DNA of 64,000 nucleotides from Bradyrhizobium guangxiense (lineage in GTDB: Bacteria > Pseudomonadota > Alphaproteobacteria > Rhizobiales > Xanthobacteraceae). This document shows, piece by piece, positions 1 through 13,880 of this stretch. The stretch covers positions 6,664,501-6,728,500 of the forward strand of contig NZ_CP022219.1 of the NCBI RefSeq assembly GCF_004114915.1. Reading direction: 5' to 3'. Below the pieces are notes generated by a model. That model saw nothing but the letters and a program-made list of their open reading frames with translations. It was not told where the DNA came from and ran no database searches. The translations under genes and the position numbers were made by a program. Position 1 is the stretch's first letter, and each line of letters starts with the position of its first letter.

Positions 1-380
1 AACTGCAGAGCCGTGCCCGCGAATATCTCGAGCAGCAGGAAGCCGAGATCGAAGCGAAGCGCAAGGAGCTCGGTGTCGAGGACGCCGTCAAGGAGGTGCC
101 CGGCGTCACCTCCAAGATGCTGGTGAAGCTCGGCGAGAACGACATCAAGACGGTCGAAGACCTCGCGGGCTGCGCCACCGACGATCTGGTCGGCTGGACC
201 GAGCGCAAGGAAGGCGGCGAGCAGACCAAATTCCCGGGCGCCCTCGACGGCATCGATATCTCCCGCGACGATGCCGAAGCGATGATCATGCAGGCCCGCG
301 TCAAGGCCGGCTGGATCACCGAGGCCGATCTCGCCAAGCCGGCCGAGGAGGCCGAGGCGACCGAAGATCAGCCGGCTTAA
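1..380 (+). CDS. nusA: Transcription termination/antitermination protein NusA, C-terminal fragment
   Basis: The frame is open from the left window edge, so only about the last 125 residues are visible. The piece matches the alphaproteobacterial NusA tail: a helix-hairpin-helix-like acidic repeat (VPGVTSKMLVKLGE, then EDLAGCATDDLVGW) followed by a Glu/Ala-rich end. NusA binds RNA polymerase and controls pausing, termination and antitermination. The genes that follow (ylxR, infB, rbfA, truB, rpsO, pnp) are its usual operon partners, which strongly supports the call. The S1 and KH domains would lie upstream of the window. Confidence 0.93.
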   Translation, partial: LQSRAREYLEQQEAEIEAKRKELGVEDAVKEVPGVTSKMLVKLGENDIKTVEDLAGCATDDLVGWTERKEGGEQTKFPGALDGIDISRDDAEAMIMQARVKAGWITEADLAKPAEEAEATEDQPA

Positions 381-403
381 GGGTAACGGAGGATGTCGCC
401 CGG

Positions 404-1087
404 ATGCTCGCCAGCGTTGACAACGAACTTGACCATGGACCGCGGACCGAAAGGTCCGCGACCATGCGCATGTGCGCGGTCAGCCGCGAGGTCCGGCCGA
501 TCGACGAGCTGATCCGCTTCGTCATTTCGCCGCAAGGCGACGTGGTTCCAGATCTCAAGCGCAAGCTGCCCGGGCGCGGCATGTGGCTCACGGCCTCCCG
601 CGGGGTGGTTGCGGAAGCCGTGCGGCGTCACCAATTTAGCAAGGCCTTCAAGCGCGAGCTGCGCACCCCTCAGACGCTTCCTGCCGACATCGAGGCGCTC
701 CTGGTTCGGAGCGTGACGGAAGCCCTTGGGATCGCCGCCAAGGCCGGCCAGGTCGCGGCCGGCTTCGGCAAGGTCGAAAGCGCCCTTCGGGAAGGCACGG
801 TCGAGGTCCTGATCCACGCCAGCGACGGGTCCGCGGACGGAATCCGCAAATTGGACATGCTGGCGCGTCAAAATGCCGGAAATCGCGGCGCCAAGCCGCA
901 GATTCCCGTCGTCACCGCGCTGAAATCGATAGAATTGGATTTGGCACTGACCCGGTCAAATGTGATACATGCTGCCCTGCTCGCGGGCCCGGCGAGCAAG
1001 TCATTCCTGTCACGTAGCCAGATGCTGGTCCGATACCGGATGGCGGACGCTGACAAGACTGCCGAAGAGCCCGGCCAGGATTTCTGA
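404..1087 (+). CDS. YlxR (DUF448)/L7Ae-like two-domain RNA-binding protein
   Basis: 227 residues, 23 bases after nusA and before infB, the classic ylxR position. Residues about 20-95 form the YlxR/DUF448 domain (RMCAVSREV near the start, then LPGRGMWL). Residues about 100-190 look like an L7Ae/L30e-type RNA-binding fold (ALGIAAKAGQVAAGFGKVE, then VLIHASDGS). The two-domain form is common in alphaproteobacteria; small Gram-positive YlxR proteins have only the first half. YlxR proteins bind RNA, and in Bacillus modulate RNase P; the role here is inferred. The start is uncertain: ATG at 464 gives a shorter protein that still holds both domains. Confidence 0.88.
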   Translation: MLASVDNELDHGPRTERSATMRMCAVSREVRPIDELIRFVISPQGDVVPDLKRKLPGRGMWLTASRGVVAEAVRRHQFSKAFKRELRTPQTLPADIEALLVRSVTEALGIAAKAGQVAAGFGKVESALREGTVEVLIHASDGSADGIRKLDMLARQNAGNRGAKPQIPVVTALKSIELDLALTRSNVIHAALLAGPASKSFLSRSQMLVRYRMADADKTAEEPGQDF

Positions 1088-1156
1088 GAGACAAGACGAC
1101 CCGATAGGACGGTGCGGCAACGCACAACACTGATAAATCAGGATTAGGACTGCTGA

Positions 1157-3865
1157 ATGGTTGATACCAAGACCCCTGACGACAAGAAGCTGAGCGTTCC
1201 GAGCAAGACGCTATCGCTCAAGCCGCGCGTCGAAACGGGCACTGTCCGCCAGAGCTTCAGCCATGGCCGCAGCAAGCAGGTCGTGGTCGAGAAGCGCGGC
1301 AAGCGCCGCATCGACGGCAGCGCCGAGCCGCAGGCTCCCACGGTTGTTGCGAAGCCCGCACCGGCGGCCCCTGCGCCTGCTCCGTCACGCTCGGCGCCGC
1401 CGCGCAACGCCGGCTCCGGCGTCGTGCTGCGCACGCTGACCGAGGACGAACGTTCCGCCCGCGCCAGCGCGCTGGCCGATGCCAAGGTTCGTGAAGTCGA
1501 AGAGCGCCGCCAGGCCGAGGAAGAGGCCCAGCGCCGCGCGGTCCGCGAGGCCGCCGAACGCGCCGAGCGCGAACCCGCCGAATCCCGCCGCAAGGCCGAG
1601 GAAGAGCGCCACCGTCACGAGGAAGAGGCCAAACGCAAGGCCGAGACCGAAGCCAAGAAGCGCTTCGGCGAGGGCGAGCAACCGCAATCCGCTCCGCGCC
1701 CGGCAACTGCAGCCCCGGCCGCTCCCGCGCCGCGTCCCGGCGCGCCCGCAACGCGCCCCGGCGCCGCCCCGACCACGGCACGCCCGGGAACGACCGCGCG
1801 TCCCGGAACCACCACGCCGCGGCCGCCGGGCGGCGGCCCGCTGGGTCGCACGCCCGCGATGGCGGCGGGACCGGACGAGGACGATGGTCCGCGTCAGGTC
1901 CGTCGCGGCCCCGGCGGCGCCGCGCGTCCTGCGGCAGCCCCCAAGACCACCCATAAGCCCGGCCCGCAGAAGGAGCGCGGCCGCCTGACGGTCGTCACCG
2001 CGCTCAATGCCGACGAAGTGCGCGAGCGCTCGATCGCCTCGTTCCGCCGCCGCACCCAGCGCCTGAAGGGCCACGCCTCGAACGAGCCGAAGGAAAAGCT
2101 GGTCCGCGAAGTCACGATTCCGGAAGCGATCACGATCCAAGAACTCGCCAACCGCATGTCCGAGCGCGCGGTCGACGTCATCCGCATGCTGATGAAGCAG
2201 GGCGCGATGCACAAGATCACCGACGTGATCGACGCCGACACCGCGCAGCTGATCGCCGAAGAACTCGGCCACACCGTCAAGCGCGTTGCCGCGTCCGACG
2301 TCGAAGAAGGCCTGTTCGACACCGTCGATGATTCCACCGACACCGAAACCCGGTCGCCGGTCGTCACCGTCATGGGCCACGTCGACCACGGCAAGACCTC
2401 GCTGCTCGACGCGCTCCGTCATGCCAACGTCGTCTCCGGCGAAGCCGGCGGCATCACCCAGCATATCGGCGCCTACCAGGTGGTGTCGCCCGAGAGCGGC
2501 AAGAAGATCACCTTCATCGACACGCCCGGCCACGCCGCGTTCACCGCGATGCGCGCCCGCGGCGCCAAGGTCACCGACATCGTCGTGCTGGTGGTCGCGG
2601 CCGATGACGGCGTGATGCCGCAGACGGTCGAAGCCATCAACCACGCCAAGGCAGCGCGGGTGCCGATCATCGTCGCGATCAACAAGATCGACAAGCCCGA
2701 CGCCAAGCCCGAACGGGTGCGCACCGAGCTGCTCCAGCACGAGGTGCAGGTGGAATCCTTCGGCGGCGACGTCGTCGACGTCGAAGTGTCCGCCAAGAAC
2801 AAGACCAATCTCGACAAGCTGCTCGAGATGATCGCGCTCCAGGCCGAAATCCTCGACCTGAAGACCAATTCGGAACGTCCGGCCGAAGGCACCGTGATCG
2901 AGGCCAAGCTCGATCGCGGCCGCGGTCCGGTCGCGACCGTGCTGGTCCAGCGCGGCACGCTCCGTGTCGGCGACATCATCGTCGCGGGCGCCGAGATGGG
3001 CCGCGTCCGCGCGCTGATTTCGGATCAGGGCGAGACCGTGCAGGAAGCAGGTCCCTCGGTGCCGGTCGAAGTGCTCGGCTTCAACGGTCCGCCGGAAGCC
3101 GGCGATCGTCTCGCCGTGGTCGAGAACGAAGCCCGCGCCCGCCAAGTCACCAGCTACCGCGCGCACCAGAAGCGCGAGAACGCGGCAGCCTCGATCTCCG
3201 GCATGCGCGGCTCGCTCGAGCAGATGATGTCGCAATTGAAGACGGCGGGCCGCAAGGAATTCCCGCTGATCGTCAAGGCCGACGTGCAGGGCTCGCTGGA
3301 AGCGATCCTCGGCTCGCTGGAGAAGCTCGGCACCGACGAAGTCGCCGCCCGCATCCTGCATGCCGGCGTCGGCGGCATCTCGGAATCCGACGTGACGCTC
3401 GCGGAAGGCTTCAATGCCGCGATCATCGGCTTCTCGGTTCGTGCCAACAAGGAGGCCGCCGCGGCCGCCAAGCGCAACGGCATCGAGATCCGCTACTACA
3501 ACATCATCTACGACCTCGTGGACGACGTGAAGAAGGCGATGAGCGGTCTGCTCGCGCCGACCTTGCGCGAAACCATGCTGGGCAATGCCGAGATCCTGGA
3601 GATCTTCAACATCTCCAAGGTCGGCAAGGTCGCCGGCTGCCGCGTCACCGACGGCACCGTGGAACGCGGCGCCAATGTGCGCCTGATCCGCGACAACGTC
3701 GTCGTGCACGAGGGCAAGCTGTCGACGCTGAAGCGCTTCAAGGACGAAGTGAAGGAAGTCCAGTCCGGTCAGGAATGCGGCATGGCCTTCGAGAACTATC
3801 ACGACATGCGTGCCGGTGACGTGATCGAGTGTTACCGCGTGGAGACGATCCAGCGCTCCCTGTAA
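1157..3865 (+). CDS. infB: Translation initiation factor IF-2
   Basis: 902 residues, normal for the long alphaproteobacterial form. IF-2 is the GTPase that brings initiator fMet-tRNA to the 30S subunit and promotes subunit joining. The N-terminal third is a low-complexity, charged and Pro/Ala-rich linker: an R/E-rich helix at about residues 95-170, then repeated APRPG/TARPG units. The G domain starts near residue 400 with GHVDHGKT at 407-414, followed by DTPGHAAF (G3) and NKID (G4). Domain II and the C-terminal fMet-tRNA-binding domains follow to the end. The start is the first ATG after AGGA at 1146-1149. No internal breaks are seen. Confidence 0.98.
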   Translation: MVDTKTPDDKKLSVPSKTLSLKPRVETGTVRQSFSHGRSKQVVVEKRGKRRIDGSAEPQAPTVVAKPAPAAPAPAPSRSAPPRNAGSGVVLRTLTEDERSARASALADAKVREVEERRQAEEEAQRRAVREAAERAEREPAESRRKAEEERHRHEEEAKRKAETEAKKRFGEGEQPQSAPRPATAAPAAPAPRPGAPATRPGAAPTTARPGTTARPGTTTPRPPGGGPLGRTPAMAAGPDEDDGPRQVRRGPGGAARPAAAPKTTHKPGPQKERGRLTVVTALNADEVRERSIASFRRRTQRLKGHASNEPKEKLVREVTIPEAITIQELANRMSERAVDVIRMLMKQGAMHKITDVIDADTAQLIAEELGHTVKRVAASDVEEGLFDTVDDSTDTETRSPVVTVMGHVDHGKTSLLDALRHANVVSGEAGGITQHIGAYQVVSPESGKKITFIDTPGHAAFTAMRARGAKVTDIVVLVVAADDGVMPQTVEAINHAKAARVPIIVAINKIDKPDAKPERVRTELLQHEVQVESFGGDVVDVEVSAKNKTNLDKLLEMIALQAEILDLKTNSERPAEGTVIEAKLDRGRGPVATVLVQRGTLRVGDIIVAGAEMGRVRALISDQGETVQEAGPSVPVEVLGFNGPPEAGDRLAVVENEARARQVTSYRAHQKRENAAASISGMRGSLEQMMSQLKTAGRKEFPLIVKADVQGSLEAILGSLEKLGTDEVAARILHAGVGGISESDVTLAEGFNAAIIGFSVRANKEAAAAAKRNGIEIRYYNIIYDLVDDVKKAMSGLLAPTLRETMLGNAEILEIFNISKVGKVAGCRVTDGTVERGANVRLIRDNVVVHEGKLSTLKRFKDEVKEVQSGQECGMAFENYHDMRAGDVIECYRVETIQRSL

Positions 3866-3919
3866 GTCCAAATCTTACCGAAGCGTCCGGATCTTTTTGA
3901 ACTGAAATTGCGGGAGTGC

Positions 3920-4000
3920 GATGGCCGGATTTTTCCGGCCATCCACCCCTCTTCGTTTCAACAGGACAAATGACAATGCCCGTGCCCCATGCACGGGCAT
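3920..4000 (+). promoter_or_regulatory. Two strong hairpins between infB and rbfA
   Basis: Two perfect stems lie in the 154-base infB-rbfA gap. The first pairs GATGGCCGGA (3920-3929) with TCCGGCCATC (3934-3943) around a TTTT loop. The second pairs ATGCCCGTGC (3976-3985) with GCACGGGCAT (3991-4000) around a 5-base loop. Neither is followed by a T run, so simple intrinsic termination is unlikely. They may be RNA-processing or stability elements, or dispersed palindromic repeats. The second ends 19 bases before the rbfA start. Confidence 0.5.
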
Positions 4001-4019
4001 GACGAGGTGATTTTCGAGA

Positions 4020-4454
4020 ATGCCACGCCATCATCAGAAGAAGAGTTCCGCACCCGGCGGAGGCTCGCAACGCCAGTTGCGCGTCGGCGAGCAGGTTCGC
4101 CACGCGATGGCCGATATTCTGGCGCAAGGCAATGTGCATGATGCGGACCTCGAAGGCCACATCATCACCGTGCCGGAGGTACGGATGTCGCCCGACCTGA
4201 AGCTCGCGACAGTCTACGTGATGCCGCTTGGTGGCCGCGACACCGAGATCGTCATCGCTGCGCTCGAACGCAACAAGAAGTTCCTGCGCGGCGAGGTCGC
4301 GCGGCGCGTTAACCTGAAATTTGCACCCGATATTCGCTTCCGCGTCGACGAACGATTCGACGAAGCGGAACGGATCGAGAAGCTTTTGCGAACACCTGCG
4401 GTGCAGAAGGACTTGGACAAGGATCTGGATTCGGATCGGGAAGAAGAGCAATGA
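4020..4454 (+). CDS. rbfA: Ribosome-binding factor A
   Basis: 144 residues. RbfA is a small KH-fold protein needed for late 30S maturation and 16S 5'-end processing, especially in the cold. Family features are visible: the N-terminal [17 protein letters not shown] helix, the central strand region [22 protein letters not shown], and [37 protein letters not shown] at the end of the fold. The C-terminal tail is acidic. It overlaps truB by 4 bases (ATGA), implying translational coupling. Confidence 0.96.
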   Translation: MPRHHQKKSSAPGGGSQRQLRVGEQVRHAMADILAQGNVHDADLEGHIITVPEVRMSPDLKLATVYVMPLGGRDTEIVIAALERNKKFLRGEVARRVNLKFAPDIRFRVDERFDEAERIEKLLRTPAVQKDLDKDLDSDREEEQ

Positions 4455-5569
4455 CGATGGACCCGGCTCACGGCACGATCGGCGACAACGAGGCTGATCA
4501 GCGCGACGTGCAGACAAACAACTTTGCGGAGATGGGCGGCAACTCTCAGCCGCATCAGGAGCCGCGCCGCGTCAACAACGATCCGCGCGCCAAACAGCAG
4601 AAAGGCGGCCAGGTTCGCCGCGACCGGCGCGACGTCCATGGCTGGGTCGTGCTCGAAAAGCCGATCGGCATGACCTCGACGCAGGCGGTCGCGGTGCTCA
4701 AGCGCCTGTTCAATGCCAAGCGCGCGGGACATGCCGGCACGCTCGACCCGCTCGCCTCGGGCGGGCTGCCGATCGCGCTCGGGGAAGCCACCAAGACCGT
4801 TCCCTTCGTCATGGACGGCCGCAAGCGCTACCAGTTCACCGTGTGCTGGGGCGAGGAGCGCGACACCGACGACATCGAGGGCCGGGTGACCGCGACCTCC
4901 GACCAGCGTCCGACCCGGGAGGCCATCCTGGCCCTGCTGCCCCGTTTCACCGGGGTGATCGAGCAGATCCCGCCGCGCTATTCCGCGATCAAGGTCCAGG
5001 GCGAGCGCGCCTATGACCTCGCCCGCGACGGCGAGGTCGTGGAATTGGCCCCCCGCCCGGTCGAGATCCACCATTTAACCCTTGTTAATCAACCAGATAA
5101 CGACCACGCCGTGTTCGAGGCCGAATGCGGCAAGGGCACCTATGTCCGGGCGCTGGCCCGCGATATGGGCCGGATTCTCGGCACTTATGGCCATATTTGC
5201 GCGCTGAGGCGGACCCTGGTCGGCCCATTTGGCGAAAACGACATGATTCCGCTGGATCAGTTGGAGGCTTTGTGCGATAGAGCCGCGTCCGGCGAGGGCA
5301 GCCTCGCCGACGCGCTTTTGCCCGTTGAGACCGCGCTGGACGACATCCCGGCACTGGCCGTCACTCGGGCTGATGCGGCAAGGCTCCATCGGGGCCAGGC
5401 CGTTTTGTTGCGCGGACGGGATGCGCCCACTTGTAGCGGCACAGTCTATGTCACGGTGGCAGGCCGTCTTTTGGCGCTTGCCGAAGTTGGCAATGGCGAA
5501 ATCATCCCCAAGCGTGTGTTCAACCTGACCGGCCTGACTGCCAGCCCCGGTCGCAACGAGAGAAATTGA
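4451..5569 (+). CDS. truB: tRNA pseudouridine(55) synthase TruB
   Basis: 372 residues. The enzyme makes pseudouridine 55 in the T-loop of tRNAs. The catalytic Asp lies in [16 protein letters not shown] near residue 100. The substrate-binding [17 protein letters not shown] and [12 protein letters not shown] motifs also fit TruB. The first 55 residues are a polar, low-complexity extension before the conserved core ([17 protein letters not shown]), so a later start is possible, but ATG 4451 overlaps the rbfA stop and is the likely coupled start. The stop falls 2 bases before the rpsO ATG. Confidence 0.96.
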   Translation: MTMDPAHGTIGDNEADQRDVQTNNFAEMGGNSQPHQEPRRVNNDPRAKQQKGGQVRRDRRDVHGWVVLEKPIGMTSTQAVAVLKRLFNAKRAGHAGTLDPLASGGLPIALGEATKTVPFVMDGRKRYQFTVCWGEERDTDDIEGRVTATSDQRPTREAILALLPRFTGVIEQIPPRYSAIKVQGERAYDLARDGEVVELAPRPVEIHHLTLVNQPDNDHAVFEAECGKGTYVRALARDMGRILGTYGHICALRRTLVGPFGENDMIPLDQLEALCDRAASGEGSLADALLPVETALDDIPALAVTRADAARLHRGQAVLLRGRDAPTCSGTVYVTVAGRLLALAEVGNGEIIPKRVFNLTGLTASPGRNERN

Positions 5570-5571
5570 CG

Positions 5572-5841
5572 ATGTCGATTGCCGCAGAACGCAAAGCGGA
5601 AGTCATCAAGACGAATGCCACCAAGGCCGGCGACACCGGCTCGCCCGAGGTTCAGGTCGCGATCCTGTCGGAACGCATCAACAACCTCACCAACCATTTC
5701 AAGACCCACGTGAAGGACAACCATTCGCGTCGCGGCCTCTTGAAGCTGGTCTCGCCCCGCCGCTCGCTCCTCGACTATCTCAAGAAGAAGGACGAGGCGC
5801 GGTACAAGGCGCTGCTCGAGAAGCACAATATTCGTCGTTAA
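5572..5841 (+). CDS. rpsO: 30S ribosomal protein S15
   Basis: 89 residues, the standard S15 length. S15 binds the central domain of 16S rRNA early in assembly and forms an intersubunit bridge. The whole sequence is canonical: [47 protein letters not shown] 5572 is preferred over the in-frame TTG at 5566 because it gives the conserved MSIAAERK start. It directly follows truB and is followed by a strong terminator-like hairpin before pnp. Confidence 0.98.
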   Translation: MSIAAERKAEVIKTNATKAGDTGSPEVQVAILSERINNLTNHFKTHVKDNHSRRGLLKLVSPRRSLLDYLKKKDEARYKALLEKHNIRR

Positions 5842-5850
5842 GAGTTCCTG

Positions 5851-5873
5851 CGCGCGCCACCGGCGCGCGTTTT
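5851..5873 (+). terminator. Rho-independent terminator after rpsO
   Basis: CGCGCGCC (5851-5858) pairs with GGCGCGCG (5862-5869) around ACC, followed by TTTT. It begins 10 bases after the rpsO stop. The T run is short, so readthrough into pnp is possible. Confidence 0.75.
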
Positions 5874-6120
5874 CGCACGTGGTTTCGAACGAAAGCGCTT
5901 GTTTTTAAGCTTTTTGATCGAGGTTGCGCGCACGTCGGATGCGAGCCGTTGACGGCCAGCATCCGGGCATGATGAGCGAAGATCGAAGGTTCGGTGTTCG
6001 CATTCGTGCCGACTGACAGTCCAGCAGCAATCCGGCGGCTGGGCACAACGGGCAAGGCGCCCGTATGACCCGAAAGGATGGACGCCATCCGAAATCCAAA
6101 AACCATGGCAGGATCGCAGG

Positions 6121-6147
6121 ACGCTGATCATCCGCTCCGATCAGCGT
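6121..6147 (+). promoter_or_regulatory. Hairpin in the pnp leader
   Basis: ACGCTGATC (6121-6129) pairs perfectly with GATCAGCGT (6139-6147) around a 9-base loop, about 70 bases before the pnp start. In Escherichia coli an RNase III-cut leader stem lets PNPase repress its own synthesis. A similar role here is a guess from position and structure only. Confidence 0.4.
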
Positions 6148-6219
6148 CCCGCAATCTTGCGCATGGTTTTTGCTTTTCGGGGTCGTCCCTCTTTCGAGAA
6201 CCCATGAAAGAAGACCTCT

Positions 6220-8382
<2,163 letters not shown>

Positions 8383-8406
8383 TCGCTTCACGGCATCGGA
8401 AACACG

Positions 8407-8433
8407 AAGGGCGGCCGAGAGGCCGCCCTTTTT
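8407..8433 (+). terminator. Rho-independent terminator after pnp
   Basis: AAGGGCGGCC (8407-8416) pairs with GGCCGCCCTT (8421-8430) around GAGA, followed by TTT, giving a 10-base perfect stem and a run of five T. It lies 24 bases after the pnp stop. Confidence 0.9.
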
Positions 8434-8455
8434 GTTAACTCTGGGCGATATGAGC

Positions 8456-8509
8456 CCTCTCCCGCATCCGCCTTCGCTAAGAAGCTTCGGCGGACAAGAG
8501 CGGGAGAGG
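8456..8509. repeat. Palindromic repeat between pnp and katG
   Basis: Outer arms CCTCTCCCGC (8456-8465) and GCGGGAGAGG (8500-8509) enclose inner arms TCCGCC (8467-8472) and GGCGGA (8489-8494). Read on the minus strand, the core closely matches the copy at 13893-13928, so this is a dispersed element. It starts 9 bases after the katG stop (reading leftward) and could also end katG transcripts. Confidence 0.65.
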
Positions 8510-8518
8510 TAAACCGCC

Positions 8519-10744
<2,226 letters not shown>

Positions 10745-10752
10745 TCACGTTC

Positions 10753-10779
10753 GATCAGGTGAAGTTGACTTTAATGATC
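10753..10779. promoter_or_regulatory. Possible OxyR-type operator between katG and oxyR
   Basis: A GATCA...TGATC dyad (10753-10757 and 10775-10779, 17-base spacer) sits in the 114-base divergent region, about 70 bases before katG and 20 before oxyR. OxyR contacts long, weakly conserved dyads, so position is the main support. The sequence match to any consensus is poor. Confidence 0.3.
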
Positions 10780-10798
10780 GCTGCAATAAGATTTCCTG

Positions 10799-11725
10799 AT
10801 GCTGAACGTCACGCTGCGCCAGCTCCGGTATTTCGATGCGCTGGCCCGTCACGGCCATTTCGGCCGCGCGGCCGAGGCCTGCTCCATCTCGCAGCCGGCT
10901 TTGTCGATGCAGATCAAGGAGTTGGAGGAAGCGCTGGGCGGCCTGCTGCTGGAGCGCAGCGCGCGCCAAGTGGCGCTGACGCGGTTCGGCGAGGAACTCG
11001 CCCAGCGCGTCCGCGACATTTTGCGCTCGGTCGATGAACTCGGCGATTTCGCCCGCGCCTCGCAGGACCGCTTCGCGGGCCGCTTACGCATCGGCATGAT
11101 CCCAACCATCGCGCCCTATCTCCTGCCGAAGATCACCAAGAATCTCACGCGCATGCACCCCGAGCTCGACATCCGCGTGCGCGAGACCATGACGCCGCGG
11201 CTGATCCAGGAGCTGGTGGAAGGGCGGCTCGACACCGCCATCGTGGCCCTGCCGGTGTCCGAGCCGTCGCTCACCGAGGTCGCCCTGTTCGAGGAGAAAT
11301 TCCTGCTGGTGCGGCCGGGCGCGGACGAGGGCACACCGGTGCCGTCGCGCGAGATGATGCGCGAGATGCGGCTGTTGCTGCTGGAAGAGGGACACTGCTT
11401 CCGCGATCAGGCGCTGTCGTTCTGCAACATGCAGTCGGCGCCGCCGCGCGAGATGCTGGATGCCAATTCGCTGTCGACGCTGGTGCAGATGGTCAGCGCC
11501 GGCATCGGCGTCACCTTGATCCCGGAGATGGCGGTGCCGGTGGAGACGCGCTCCGCCTCGGTTTCGCTGGCGCGCTTCCGCGCCCCCGAGCCGTCGCGCA
11601 CCATCGGCATGGTCTGGCGCAAGACCAGCCCGCTGGCGCGCCAGCTGCTGCAGATCTCCGAAGTGGTGTGCCTGTCGGCCGGCAAGGTGCGCGCGCGGCC
11701 ATCCGTGCGCAGCCAGCGGGCTTGA
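10799..11725 (+). CDS. oxyR: Hydrogen peroxide-responsive LysR-family activator OxyR
   Basis: 308 residues. The LysR winged helix-turn-helix is at residues 1-60 (TLRQLRYFDALARHGHFGRAAEACSIS begins it), followed by the substrate-binding-like regulatory domain. Cys200 (in EGHCFRDQAL) and Cys209 (in SFCNMQ) align by eye with the redox Cys199 and Cys208 of E. coli OxyR, which form the activating disulfide. It is divergent from katG across 114 bases, the usual arrangement for an OxyR that activates katG. The acetyltransferase gene follows after 4 bases. Confidence 0.95.
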   Translation: MLNVTLRQLRYFDALARHGHFGRAAEACSISQPALSMQIKELEEALGGLLLERSARQVALTRFGEELAQRVRDILRSVDELGDFARASQDRFAGRLRIGMIPTIAPYLLPKITKNLTRMHPELDIRVRETMTPRLIQELVEGRLDTAIVALPVSEPSLTEVALFEEKFLLVRPGADEGTPVPSREMMREMRLLLLEEGHCFRDQALSFCNMQSAPPREMLDANSLSTLVQMVSAGIGVTLIPEMAVPVETRSASVSLARFRAPEPSRTIGMVWRKTSPLARQLLQISEVVCLSAGKVRARPSVRSQRA

Positions 11726-11729
11726 CCAG

Positions 11730-12197
11730 ATGTCGAATCCCATCATCCGCCCCGCTCGCCCGGAGGAGTACGACGAGATCGGCCGAGTCTGGATGGAAAG
11801 CTGGGTCTCCACCGGTCTCGGCGAGGCCAGCGACTTCCTGCTGGCCAATTTGCGTGCACGCATAAGACGCGAGATCGCGGACGGCTGGAGTCTGTTCGTC
11901 GCCGACGATCACGGCGCGATCGCTGCGATGCTGGCGCTGCATCTGCCGAGGCTCTATCTCGACATGCTGTTCGTCGCGCCCGCCTATCAGGGCCAATCGC
12001 TCGGCCGGCAATTGCTCGCCTTCACCCGCACGCAGATGCCGGACGAGATGTACCTGCGCTGCGTCCGCGAGAACGAAAAGGCCTGGCGCTGGTACCAGCG
12101 CGAAGGCTTTGTGTTCGAGAAGGAGGAGGTCGAGCCGTCGAACGAGTTCGTGATGAAATATTACCGGTGGAAGCAACAGCGGCCAACGGATAGGTAG
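11730..12197 (+). CDS. GNAT-family N-acetyltransferase
   Basis: 155 residues, full-length single GNAT domain. It begins with the IRPARPEEYDEI strand/helix, and carries the acetyl-CoA-binding region LYLDMLFVAPAYQGQSLGRQLLAF (the Q/RxxGxG/A-like pyrophosphate loop is QGQSLGRQ), then VRENEKAWRWYQREGFVFE, typical of the RimI/YhbS group. The substrate cannot be told. It starts 4 bases after oxyR and is probably co-transcribed, so a peroxide-linked role is possible but unproven. Confidence 0.88.
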   Translation: MSNPIIRPARPEEYDEIGRVWMESWVSTGLGEASDFLLANLRARIRREIADGWSLFVADDHGAIAAMLALHLPRLYLDMLFVAPAYQGQSLGRQLLAFTRTQMPDEMYLRCVRENEKAWRWYQREGFVFEKEEVEPSNEFVMKYYRWKQQRPTDR

Positions 12198-12284
12198 CGG
12201 CACGCGGGTGCAGCTTGCGGTTGTTACCGTGCTAATCTAGGGTGGCGTGATCGATATTCTCCCGCTGCTGATGCCCTGGAATCC

Positions 12285-13118
12285 ATGATTCGATTTGCTG
12301 CTCCCGCGATCGTTTTGCTGTCTTCTCTAGCTCTGGCAGCAGCTCAAACTCCTCCTGCGATCACCGCGCCACCCACGCCTCCCTCAAAGCCGACCGTCAA
12401 GAAAGCGGCGCCGAAGCCGAAAGCTGCGGCAATCAAACCGACCGAGCAGATGAACGGCGGTCCGTGCCGTCTCGGCGTAATCTCGGCAATCGGCGAGCAT
12501 TACTCCGTACAGAAGTTCGGCGTCACAATCTTCGAGGCGGAAGCAAAAGAGGTCCCGATCGACTGGGGCCTGGATGATCTCGTTTTTGCGCGCGTGCGCG
12601 CGGCAACGAACAACGATCCCTCGATACGCAGGATCGCTTATCCCAAGGGCGCCTTCGATCCCTTCTATCATGCGAAGGCGATCTTCATCCCGGACCCCAA
12701 AGAGACTCTGCCGGTGATCGTGAAGGGGTTCACCCCGAATGCAAATTGCGATCGCTATCTCGTCGCAACCACTTTCAAGACGAAGCTGCCGAACTCGAAC
12801 ATGACGCTGAACGGCATCGGCACCTACAACCAGGGGCTCGGCAGCTTGATTCGGCACTCACACCTTTTCGCCAATGTTGCGATCACGCTGATTGACGGCC
12901 GCAGCTACGAACAGATCAAGCGTCCCCTTACAGATATCGGCGCGAGCCTCGCCACAAGCATGCGTCTGTTTGAAGACCCGATCACGAAGCTGGACAATTC
13001 GCTTTTCCCAGATCCGCCCGAGACAGCTTCGACCAACGCGGCGTTGCGCGAGAGAACGCGTGCGCTCGTCTTAGAAAGGCTCGACCGGAGCCTCCCCGGC
13101 TATCTAAAGGAAGAGTAA
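12285..13118 (+). CDS. Secreted protein of unknown function
   Basis: 277 residues. I do not recognise the family. Residues 1-20 form a clear signal peptide (FAAPAIVLLSSLALAAAQ), followed by a Pro/Lys/Ala-rich linker to about residue 55, then a compact domain with two Cys (GGPCRLG and NANCDRY) that could form a disulfide, so a periplasmic location is likely. The C-terminus is a charged helix. Codon use looks a little less GC-biased than its neighbours, a weak hint of separate origin. It stands alone between the acetyltransferase and a GST gene. Confidence 0.75.
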   Translation: MIRFAAPAIVLLSSLALAAAQTPPAITAPPTPPSKPTVKKAAPKPKAAAIKPTEQMNGGPCRLGVISAIGEHYSVQKFGVTIFEAEAKEVPIDWGLDDLVFARVRAATNNDPSIRRIAYPKGAFDPFYHAKAIFIPDPKETLPVIVKGFTPNANCDRYLVATTFKTKLPNSNMTLNGIGTYNQGLGSLIRHSHLFANVAITLIDGRSYEQIKRPLTDIGASLATSMRLFEDPITKLDNSLFPDPPETASTNAALRERTRALVLERLDRSLPGYLKEE

Positions 13119-13261
13119 CGCGCTCGATTCGCAGAACTCGTTCGAGTGACCCAGATGTCGCTCGCTGAACGCTGTCTCCGCCTAGGCGTTGTGCGTTGCG
13201 GATTCAAAGCAAACAAGCAATGAATGGGCCTTGTCTCTTACACCTGTCGAAGGTCCGCACC

Positions 13262-13858
13262 ATGATCAAGCTCTATTGGTCGCCCCGCTCGCGCTCGTTC
13301 TCGACGCTCTGGCTGATGGAGGAGAGCAACCTGCCCTATGAGCGCGTGCTGACCGACATCTCGACCGGCGCGCAGAAAGCGCCGGACTATCTGAAGATCA
13401 ACCCGATGGGCAAGGTGCCGGCGCTCAGCGACGGCGAAGCTGCGCTCGGTGAAGCCGCGGCGATCTGCGCCTACATTGCCGATCGCTACCCGGAGACGAA
13501 GCTCGCGCCCGCGGTGACCGATCCGCGCCGGGCGCGCTATCTGCAATGGCTGTTCTTTTCGCCGGGCTGTATCGAGCCCGCCATCATCCAGATCTTCACC
13601 AAGATCGAGATCCCGACCTCGACCGCGGCCTGGGGTAGCGCGACGCAGGTGTTCGACGTGCTGGAGGCCGCGCTCGCCAAGGGGCCGTGGATTCTCGGCG
13701 AGGAGTTTTCGGCCGCCGACATCACGATCGGCTCGGGCCTGAATTTCGCGGTGCGGCTGTTTAAGATGGTGCCGTCGCGCCCAGCCTTCGATGCTTATCT
13801 GGCGCGCTGCATCGCGCGCCCGGCGTTCCAGCGCGCGGAGAAGATCGCCGCGGGGTAG
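13262..13858 (+). CDS. Glutathione S-transferase family protein
   Basis: 198 residues from ATG 13262. An in-frame upstream start (13196) would add 22 residues outside the conserved fold. The N-terminal thioredoxin-like domain begins MIKLYWSPRSRSFSTLWLMEE and contains the cis-Pro glutathione site (NPMGKVPALSDG, then GEAAAICAYIADRYP). The C-terminal helical domain includes the N-capping motif FSAADITIGSGLNFA. It likely acts in detoxification with glutathione; the substrate is unknown. Confidence 0.92.
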   Translation: MIKLYWSPRSRSFSTLWLMEESNLPYERVLTDISTGAQKAPDYLKINPMGKVPALSDGEAALGEAAAICAYIADRYPETKLAPAVTDPRRARYLQWLFFSPGCIEPAIIQIFTKIEIPTSTAAWGSATQVFDVLEAALAKGPWILGEEFSAADITIGSGLNFAVRLFKMVPSRPAFDAYLARCIARPAFQRAEKIAAG

Positions 13859-13880
13859 ACAAACTCAGGATTTGCAAGGA

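Larger units (their letters stand above)
5842..6219. other. rpsO-pnp intergenic region (378 bases)
   Basis: It holds the rpsO terminator at its left end and, nearer pnp, a 9-base perfect stem (6121-6129 with 6139-6147). I find no convincing gene: the reading frames here lack recognisable domains and ribosome sites. The pnp promoter is presumably in the 5880-6120 stretch, but no clear -35/-10 pair stands out. Confidence 0.6.

Noticed and set aside
1385..3871. Very long open frame (828 codons) antisense to infB
   Set aside because: It is a mirror of the GC-rich infB codons; the translation is His/Asp/Leu/Val-rich without any domain. The same holds for the frames at 6235-8391 (antisense pnp), 9398-10741 (antisense katG) and 53160-55337 (antisense rpsA).
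5838..6131. Small minus-strand gene in the rpsO-pnp gap
   Set aside because: No recognisable domain, poor codon pattern and no ribosome site; the stretch holds the rpsO terminator and pnp leader hairpin.
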